Shown one piece after another: positions 38,748-44,039 of a DNA stretch of 44,039 nt. Position 1 is the first letter of the stretch. Each line of letters begins with the position of its first letter. The DNA is from an uncultured Pseudomonadales bacterium. Its GTDB lineage: Bacteria > Pseudomonadota > Gammaproteobacteria > Pseudomonadales > Azotimanducaceae. The stretch is taken from positions 1-44,039 of the forward strand of contig CALIKQ010000025.1 of the NCBI GenBank assembly GCA_938017975.1. The letters run 5' to 3'. Position numbers and translations under genes: made by a program. The notes beneath the pieces were generated by a model. The model did not search any database and was not told the DNA's origin. It worked only from the letters and a program-made list of their open reading frames with translations.

Positions 38748-38798
38748 ATCGAGGTCAAAATTCAGTAAGCTTGATACAACTCACTACTCGAAACGCTC

Positions 38799-39554
38799 AT
38801 GAAACTTGGTGTCCTTTTAGCGCCACTTAACACCCCCGAACAATCAGACACGCTTGCTGATCAAGCCAGAGCCTTTGAAGCCATGGGCTTTGCGAGCCTT
38901 TGGAGCGCTCAGGCAATGGGTCGTGGCTTTATGATGACGGATCCATTTATTGCGTTGGCCACAGCGGCTGCCGTCACCCAGACCTTAACGCTCGGTACCG
39001 CGGTGCTACAGTTGCCTTTATACGCTCCGATGGAGCTCGCGCACCGAATCTTCTCTTTACAGCAAGTCTGCGGTGATCGATTAATCCTTGGTCTCGGCGC
39101 GGGTTCAACTGCTGCAGATTTTACAATTGCAGAAAAAGACTATAGGCAACGCTTTACAAACTTTGAGGCCCTAGCGCTCAAACTCAAAGCCATTTTAGAA
39201 ACTGGCCGTGAGGGTACCCGAGACCACAAACCTTGGCAGACAGTACTGGGGGGGCCCCCGCTTTACTTAGGAAGTTGGGGCGCAGGCGTTCAATCGGCCG
39301 CTCATCACTTTGATGGGTGGATCGCCTCGGCACATTATCGAGGCTTTGAACAAATTGCAGCTGCTCAAAAAACCTATCGCGCCCACGGCGGAGAGCGTTC
39401 GATTGTCTCAACCTTGCAGCTCACTCAAGACACTGACCTAGGCGCGCTCAAAGCAAAGCTAGAAGCCTACCGCGATTGCGGATTCGCAGAGGCTGTCGTG
39501 ATGTTCCTACCCGGCGCACCAAAACCTGAACAGGTGATCAGACTGCTCAATTAG
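38799..39554 (+). CDS. Luciferase-like (LLM class) oxidoreductase
   Basis: A flavin- or F420-dependent TIM-barrel oxidoreductase; the substrate is unknown. It has 251 residues, short for the superfamily. It starts MKLGVLLAPLNTPEQSD. Family features are AMGFASLWSAQ, TLGTAVLQLP and GDRLILGLGAGSTAADF. The C-terminal part has HHFDGWIASAHY. It is first of the plus-strand run LLM-MFS-LLM-uppP. The ribosome-binding site is weak. Confidence 0.88.
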   Translation: MKLGVLLAPLNTPEQSDTLADQARAFEAMGFASLWSAQAMGRGFMMTDPFIALATAAAVTQTLTLGTAVLQLPLYAPMELAHRIFSLQQVCGDRLILGLGAGSTAADFTIAEKDYRQRFTNFEALALKLKAILETGREGTRDHKPWQTVLGGPPLYLGSWGAGVQSAAHHFDGWIASAHYRGFEQIAAAQKTYRAHGGERSIVSTLQLTQDTDLGALKAKLEAYRDCGFAEAVVMFLPGAPKPEQVIRLLN

Positions 39555-39634
39555 CAAGATTTCCCGAGTCACTCCGTCAGCGCAAGCGCTGCTCGTTTCA
39601 TGATAGGCTCGTTGAGCATCAATCAAAGATCATC

Positions 39635-40927
39635 ATGACCACAGAAACACTCGGCCCTCTGGCGCCCCTTAAAAACCCAAACTTCCGATTGCTATTGGCG
39701 GGCTTTGCCATTGGTCAGATGCTCATGCCGCTTCAATTCATTACCCAAATCCTTTGGGTCCAAGCCACCGCGCCGCGAGATGTATGGTTAATCTTGGTTG
39801 CCTTCATAGCGACATCACGAGGCCTGGGAGCGCTAGCGTTTGGGCTTTATGGCGGCGCCCTCGCAGACCGCTTCAACCGGCAACGGCTTCTACTACTGAT
39901 GCAGTCTCTTCAGATCATTACAACCATTGCCATCGCAGGATTGATGTACTTCAGCATCGGCGGGTGGATTGGATTTACGGTCTTTTTTATCCTGACGTTT
40001 TTATCGTCTGGCCTACAAAGCATTGATGCGCCAACGCGTCTGGCGATTGTTCCCGATGTGCTTGGTCCTCAGCTTACTCCCTCTGGCATGTCGCTGAACC
40101 AAGTCGCGGGCCAGGTTGCTATGCCGCTTGCGATGATGGTGACGGGACTCACAATCGATCTGATGGGTTTCAGCGGCGCCTACGCATTGACCGTCGTCGG
40201 ACATTTACTCGCGATTATTTTGATCGGGTTAATGCAGTATCAAGCGAGCACCCCGAGCAGCCAACAGCCTGACCAAGCCTATGGTTTCCTTCAAATCAAA
40301 ACCGATATCAAAGTGGGCCTAAGCTATGCCAGGAATCAACCCGTCGTTTTGTGGATCATCATCTTACTCGTGCTCATGATGAGCCTTGGCTATCCCGCAA
40401 CCGCGAGCCTCGGCCCTACATGGGTAACCACGGTTGTGGGTGTTCCGATTCATCGTATGGGGTTTGTTGTGATGTTTTGGGGCATCGGCTCGTTGATGGC
40501 GGCGCTGTTGCTGGCAAGATTCTCAAACATCGTGCACCGAGGCGCCACCATTGGATTTGGCGCCCTCTTATTTTGCGTGGGATTTATTATCTTGGTGTTC
40601 AGCAAGCAAGAGATTAATTTGATGATCGGCAACTTTGGCCTCGGCGCCGGGATGACCACGCTGATGGTATCGAGCACGATATTAATTCAACATATCGTAC
40701 CCAACGAAATCCGCGGTCGTATTATGAGCCTCTTCCAGTTAAATATGGCCTTTGCTCAACTCATGACAATGCCCATCGCTTTGTTGGGACAATGGTTTAC
40801 CTTGGCCGTTGTCTTTCCCATTCTTTCCTATGCGACATTTGCGATCGTGATCGTGGTGCTGGTGAGCCAGCCTCAGTTGATTCGCGCTAAAATTCACTTG
40901 CCGAGATCCGGGAACCCGCTAGCCTAG
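39635..40927 (+). CDS. Major facilitator superfamily transporter (MFS_3/EntS-like)
   Basis: A probable proton-driven exporter in the inner membrane. It has 430 residues and about twelve membrane segments. The first loop carries the MFS motif as YGGALADRFNRQRLLL between segments 2 and 3. The arrangement resembles the enterobactin-exporter EntS group, but no ligand can be assigned. It is 80 nt after the first LLM gene and 16 nt before the second. Confidence 0.9.
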   Translation: MTTETLGPLAPLKNPNFRLLLAGFAIGQMLMPLQFITQILWVQATAPRDVWLILVAFIATSRGLGALAFGLYGGALADRFNRQRLLLLMQSLQIITTIAIAGLMYFSIGGWIGFTVFFILTFLSSGLQSIDAPTRLAIVPDVLGPQLTPSGMSLNQVAGQVAMPLAMMVTGLTIDLMGFSGAYALTVVGHLLAIILIGLMQYQASTPSSQQPDQAYGFLQIKTDIKVGLSYARNQPVVLWIIILLVLMMSLGYPATASLGPTWVTTVVGVPIHRMGFVVMFWGIGSLMAALLLARFSNIVHRGATIGFGALLFCVGFIILVFSKQEINLMIGNFGLGAGMTTLMVSSTILIQHIVPNEIRGRIMSLFQLNMAFAQLMTMPIALLGQWFTLAVVFPILSYATFAIVIVVLVSQPQLIRAKIHLPRSGNPLA

Positions 40928-40943
40928 ACCATCAGGAGCCATT

Positions 40944-41777
40944 ATGAAGTTTGGCGTAACCCTTCGAAACATGGGACCAGAGGCAACATCTGCGGCCGTT
41001 ACAGCGTGCTCTCAGGCAGCCGAGGCTTACGGCTTTGAATCAATCTGGATTACAGACCACTTGGCGATTCCGCCTGATGACGCTGAGGGCAGTGAGGGGC
41101 ACTACCTCGATCCTTTAACCACCCTGGCGTACTTAGCGGGTGTGACGAAGCAAATAGGTCTGGGCACGGGCGTTCTAATTTTGCCTTATCGTTCAAAGCT
41201 GCCAACAGCCAAACAGATTGCTACCCTGCAAACCTTGGCGCAAAACAGGCTGATTCTTGGCGTCGGCGCCGGTTGGATGACTGCAGAATTCAGAGCTCTC
41301 GGCGTTGACCGCAGACAGCGAGGCGCCATCACCGATGAAACATTGGCCTTTATCAATGCATGTTTTAATTCAGATGAAGTTACCCTGAATGGACAATCGT
41401 TCTTGTTCAAACCCCGGCCGGTTCGACCGGAGATTCTCGTGGGCGGTAGCGCGCCGCACGCACTAAAGCGTGCCGCCGCCTTTGCAGATGGGTGGCTGCC
41501 AATGGTGACAGACCCAGAAAAGCTCGCGAAGGAGTTACAAGACTATCGCGCGCTGACCCGGCGCCTTGGCCAGCCCAAAGGCAAGATCAGCATCATGACG
41601 CGGCTGCCACTGGAGAAAGCCGAGCAAGTCCAAGACCTACTTTCTCAATATCACTTACTCGGTGTTGACCGATTGATTCATGCACAGCGCTATCAAACGG
41701 TCAAAGAGTATGAGGCGGGGTTGATTGCGCTCAAGCAACACATCGAGCACTTTGAATCTAAGCGCACCAAGACATGA
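40944..41777 (+). CDS. LLM class oxidoreductase, TIGR03619-like
   Basis: A flavin/F420-type luciferase-like oxidoreductase. It has 277 residues. Features are AYGFESIWITDHLAIP, IGLGTGVLILPYRSKLPTAK, NRLILGVGAGW, RPVRPEILVGG and FADGWLPMV. AGGAG lies 6 nt before the ATG. It is 16 nt behind the MFS gene, so the two are probably cotranscribed. It is only distantly similar to the 251-residue LLM protein upstream, which argues against recent duplication. Confidence 0.9.
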   Translation: MKFGVTLRNMGPEATSAAVTACSQAAEAYGFESIWITDHLAIPPDDAEGSEGHYLDPLTTLAYLAGVTKQIGLGTGVLILPYRSKLPTAKQIATLQTLAQNRLILGVGAGWMTAEFRALGVDRRQRGAITDETLAFINACFNSDEVTLNGQSFLFKPRPVRPEILVGGSAPHALKRAAAFADGWLPMVTDPEKLAKELQDYRALTRRLGQPKGKISIMTRLPLEKAEQVQDLLSQYHLLGVDRLIHAQRYQTVKEYEAGLIALKQHIEHFESKRTKT

Positions 41778-41829
41778 TTATCGGAGACGGTTGTTCTAAC
41801 ATAACGCCCGATCGATAGAGAGTAACCTC

Positions 41830-42627
41830 GTGACCTATTTTGAAGCCGTTTTACTGGGCATTGTTCAAGGCCTGACTGAATTCTTACCGGTCAGCAGCAG
41901 TGGTCATCTTGAACTCGGCAAAGTACTGCTTGGTGACACCAGCCTGCCGCAACAAAGTATGATGTTTACCATTATCTTGCATCTGGCGACGGCGCTGAGC
42001 ACCTTGGTCGTGTTTCGCAAGGATGTCTGGCAGATTCTGAGCGGAATGATTGGCCCCGTTCATAGTCCCGAATGGCAGTTCAGCTTCAAAATTATTATCA
42101 GCATGGTCCCTGCTGCTGCAGTCGGGTTGTTGTTTTCGGATGAACTGGAACGTTTATTTGATCGACAGATTCTATTGGTTGGCGCCATGCTTTGGCTCAC
42201 TGGACTGCTTCTGTTTGTCGCTGATCGAGCCAAAGATACATCAAGAGACGTCTCCTACAGCAACGCCTTGATCATCGGTCTAGCGCAAGCGATCGCAATT
42301 CTTCCTGGGATATCACGATCCGGCGCCACAATCTCAACATCCGTGATTCTAGGTGTTGACCGGACCCACGCCGCAAAATTTTCCTTCCTCATGGTCGTAC
42401 CACTCATCCTCGGCAAAATCGCCAAAGATCTGATGGACGGGGACTTGGGCTTTGATGCCTCGGAAATCAGCGTGTTGGGCGCTGGGTTTGTTGCCGCCTT
42501 CGTCACCGGACTCATCGCATGCCAGTGGATGATCAAGCTCGTGCAACGAGCACAACTGCGCTACTTCTCGTATTACTGCTTTACCGTTGGCACACTTGCT
42601 GCCGGATGGGCGCTGCTGCTTCAGTAG
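41830..42627 (+). CDS. uppP: Undecaprenyl-diphosphatase UppP (BacA)
   Basis: It recycles undecaprenyl pyrophosphate to the phosphate carrier for cell-wall synthesis and gives bacitracin tolerance. It has 265 residues, GTG start. The two family motifs are present: GLTEFLPVSSSGHLEL at about 14-29 and LPGISRSGATISTS near 160. Several membrane segments cover the rest. It sits 52 nt after the LLM gene on the same strand. Confidence 0.95.
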   Translation: MTYFEAVLLGIVQGLTEFLPVSSSGHLELGKVLLGDTSLPQQSMMFTIILHLATALSTLVVFRKDVWQILSGMIGPVHSPEWQFSFKIIISMVPAAAVGLLFSDELERLFDRQILLVGAMLWLTGLLLFVADRAKDTSRDVSYSNALIIGLAQAIAILPGISRSGATISTSVILGVDRTHAAKFSFLMVVPLILGKIAKDLMDGDLGFDASEISVLGAGFVAAFVTGLIACQWMIKLVQRAQLRYFSYYCFTVGTLAAGWALLLQ

Positions 42628-42712
42628 CGTTAAACCTGTCGCGAATTTTGACGATCGATTAATGGAAACGAGCCCTGGGCTCACCACATTACGATGGCGA
42701 GAACGCTTCCAT

Positions 42713-43519
42713 CTAAAAAAACAAGCAAATTGCCCGGGCCTCAATACTTTCTCTTGGCGACGCCTGGCCCGTCTGGTGAGCAGGGTCGTCAAAAGCACTG
42801 TGCAGAGTCGGCAGGAAAGGACGTTCTGCGGAGTCGTAGGTTTTAAACATCAAAACCTCTTCTCGATTCATTTTAGGATAGTAATACCAGCGATGCTGAT
42901 CAGAATGGCTAGACTGATAGATTTCAACTGCAAACCCTTCTGTACTGCCATAATTGTGTAGATCTGTTGGGATCAATTCACTCTCGCTGACAGAGCGTGC
43001 GTCGCACACAGCAAACGGGGCATCAAGGCCATCGGCATCAAAACGTCGCCAAAGGTTATAGACTGCAATCCGAGAAGGCTCACGCTCGACGTTCTCGAGC
43101 AATGGCGCAATGGTGGTATCGAATCTCGGGGTAAAATCATTGTGGACCAGGCGATGGGCGCCAAGGCGTTTACCGAGCGCTGCTTCAGCTTCGTTCCTCG
43201 TGATATGCGATATCACAAAAACTTCGTCGGCACCGCTTGCCTGCTTGGCCAAATCCCGCATCTCAGCGTAATAAATATCCGCCACAAGGGCATCGTTGTA
43301 AAAATCCTCAATCTTCGTTTTGTGCTGAAGTAACGTGAATCCTGATTCTGAAAGTGCATGAACCTCGCCTCTGGCATCATTCACGTTCTTAAAAAATCCT
43401 TCATGATCCGGACGATTTGGATCAGGCTCGGCAAGTCCAAAAACCGGCTTGGGCTCGCTCGGGCCAAGGGGTTTTCGGTAAAAAAACTCGGCTTGCACTG
43501 CGTTTAACGATGTTTGCAT
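42713..43519 (-). CDS. CmcJ/NvfI-like putative 2-oxoglutarate/Fe(II) oxygenase
   Basis: Resembles the CmcJ/NvfI family best known from cephamycin and fungal secondary metabolism; bacterial members are mostly uncharacterised. It has 268 residues. A possible iron triad is His126-x-Asp128 (VHNDFTPR) with His240 (PTLHSAFDD), and Arg256 (PRESIEAR) could bind 2-oxoglutarate. Family blocks VYNLWRRF, VCDARSV, LIPTDL, HRWYYYPKM and FKTYDS are intact. It faces uppP tail to tail and follows a 76-residue unknown gene. Confidence 0.85.
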   Translation of the reverse strand: MQTSLNAVQAEFFYRKPLGPSEPKPVFGLAEPDPNRPDHEGFFKNVNDARGEVHALSESGFTLLQHKTKIEDFYNDALVADIYYAEMRDLAKQASGADEVFVISHITRNEAEAALGKRLGAHRLVHNDFTPRFDTTIAPLLENVEREPSRIAVYNLWRRFDADGLDAPFAVCDARSVSESELIPTDLHNYGSTEGFAVEIYQSSHSDQHRWYYYPKMNREEVLMFKTYDSAERPFLPTLHSAFDDPAHQTGQASPRESIEARAICLFF

Positions 43520-43594
43520 AGTGCCCTCACAGACTTTACTTTTGAATGCTTGAACTTTGATGTCCGTAGAGTCTACGCCCTTAGCCTTAGAGAG

Positions 43595-43825
43595 TTAAGT
43601 CACCGGGTCGCTAAAATGCTCGTTTCCCAATAAAGCCTTGTAATAAACAAAATCAACACACAACAAAATGGCGTAATCGGTATCCTTGAACCTCTTTAAA
43701 CCTTTAGTGTGAATAAGCGCCTCGCTTCGGGAAAAGTTCATAACAATCACAACGACCATGCACGGATCTTGTCCTGGCGAACCTAGGGGCGCACGATTGA
43801 TTAATAAACTTGGAGCCTCATGCAT
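43595..43825 (-). CDS. Conserved-looking 76-residue protein of unknown function
   Basis: GGGAGG lies 6 nt before the ATG, strong support for translation. The protein starts MHEAPSLLINRAPLGSPGQD. It has a hydrophobic beta-like core (PCMVVVIVMNF, YAILLCVDFVYYKALLG) and no signal peptide or clear membrane helix. I recognise no family. It lies 55 nt after an upstream partial gene and 75 nt before the CmcJ-like gene, all on one strand, suggesting a shared operon. Confidence 0.6.
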   Translation of the reverse strand: MHEAPSLLINRAPLGSPGQDPCMVVVIVMNFSRSEALIHTKGLKRFKDTDYAILLCVDFVYYKALLGNEHFSDPVT

Positions 43826-43880
43826 GACAAGCCTCCCAGAATACCGGGGTGTTAAAGCTATCGGCTATCTCCGCAATCAA

Positions 43881-44039
43881 TCATCGAGGCCCTGATTCAG
43901 GCTGATACTTGTAATACCCAGCAACAGGGATCATCAAATGCGCATAGGGCGTATTCGCGAACATAACGTAAGGCGCTCCCGTTGTGAAATCAGTAGGGTA
44001 TTTGGCAAGACTCGACGGATCTTTGGGCATCAGCATCAA
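43881..44039 (-). CDS. 3' end of an unknown gene (runs off the right edge)
   Basis: A 52-residue C-terminal fragment with a TGA stop at 43883-43881. It reads MPKDPSSLAKYPTDF, then FANTPYAHLMIPV and AGYYKYQPESGPR at the end. The composition is clearly protein-like and no stop interrupts to the window edge. The family was not recognised. It is the upstream member of the strand run leading to the CmcJ-like gene. Confidence 0.6.
   Translation of the reverse strand: MMLMPKDPSSLAKYPTDFTTGAPYVMFANTPYAHLMIPVAGYYKYQPESGPR

Overview
The window reads as a chromosomal segment of a gammaproteobacterium. I infer a marine, oligotrophic type from the moderate GC content and from the mix of TonB receptor, M13 peptidase, NSS transporter and luciferase-like oxidoreductases. 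From memory of the family, the gene order pnp-rpsO-truB-rbfA-infB-nusA-rimP-tRNAs-secG-tpiA-glmM-folP-ftsH-rlmE / yhbY / greA-carB-carA-dapB-dnaJ-dnaK-grpE / recN-fur-bamE-rnfH-ratA-smpB matches the Pseudomonas arrangement almost gene for gene. Two genes look like additions to that backbone: hrcA between grpE and recN, and an NSS-family transporter between ratA and smpB. No mobile element, phage gene or CRISPR array was seen.

Layout. 1-14 kb, minus strand: RNA decay and translation genes (pnp partial, rpsO, truB, rbfA, infB, nusA, rimP), an initiator tRNA-fMet with its own promoter, tRNA-Leu(GAG), secG, tpiA, glmM, folP, ftsH, rlmE. yhbY is divergent at 14.0 kb. 14.4-25.3 kb, minus: greA, carB, carA, dapB, then the heat-shock set dnaJ, dnaK, grpE, hrcA. 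25.4-30.6 kb, mixed strands: recN, fur, bamE, rnfH, ratA, an NSS transporter, smpB. From 30.6 kb the content becomes accessory: a cold-shock protein with unusual flanking sequence, a large TonB-dependent receptor, an M13 lipoprotein peptidase, a carotenoid oxygenase, two luciferase-like (LLM) oxidoreductases around an MFS exporter, uppP, a CmcJ-like putative 2-oxoglutarate oxygenase, a 76-residue unknown protein and the 3' end of another unknown gene.

How the parts work together. The first 25 kb serves growth rate: initiation (IF2, initiator tRNA), ribosome maturation (RimP, RbfA, TruB, RlmE, YhbY), transcription elongation (NusA, GreA), quality control (FtsH, DnaK-DnaJ-GrpE) and precursor supply (CarAB, DapB, FolP, GlmM). 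Regulation visible in the DNA is concentrated in the leaders. There is an intrinsic terminator abutting the rimP-nusA-infB start, a second one 31 nt upstream of the carA start, and a near-perfect sigma-32 promoter before grpE, even though the repressor gene hrcA lies immediately upstream.

The best leads for something undescribed are small. They are the two leader terminators, the non-coding structure around the cold-shock gene, a 22-bp tandem repeat ahead of the TonB receptor, a possible 66-residue secreted peptide divergent from the M13 peptidase, and the unknown/CmcJ-like gene set at the right edge. I did not find a clear new multi-gene system.
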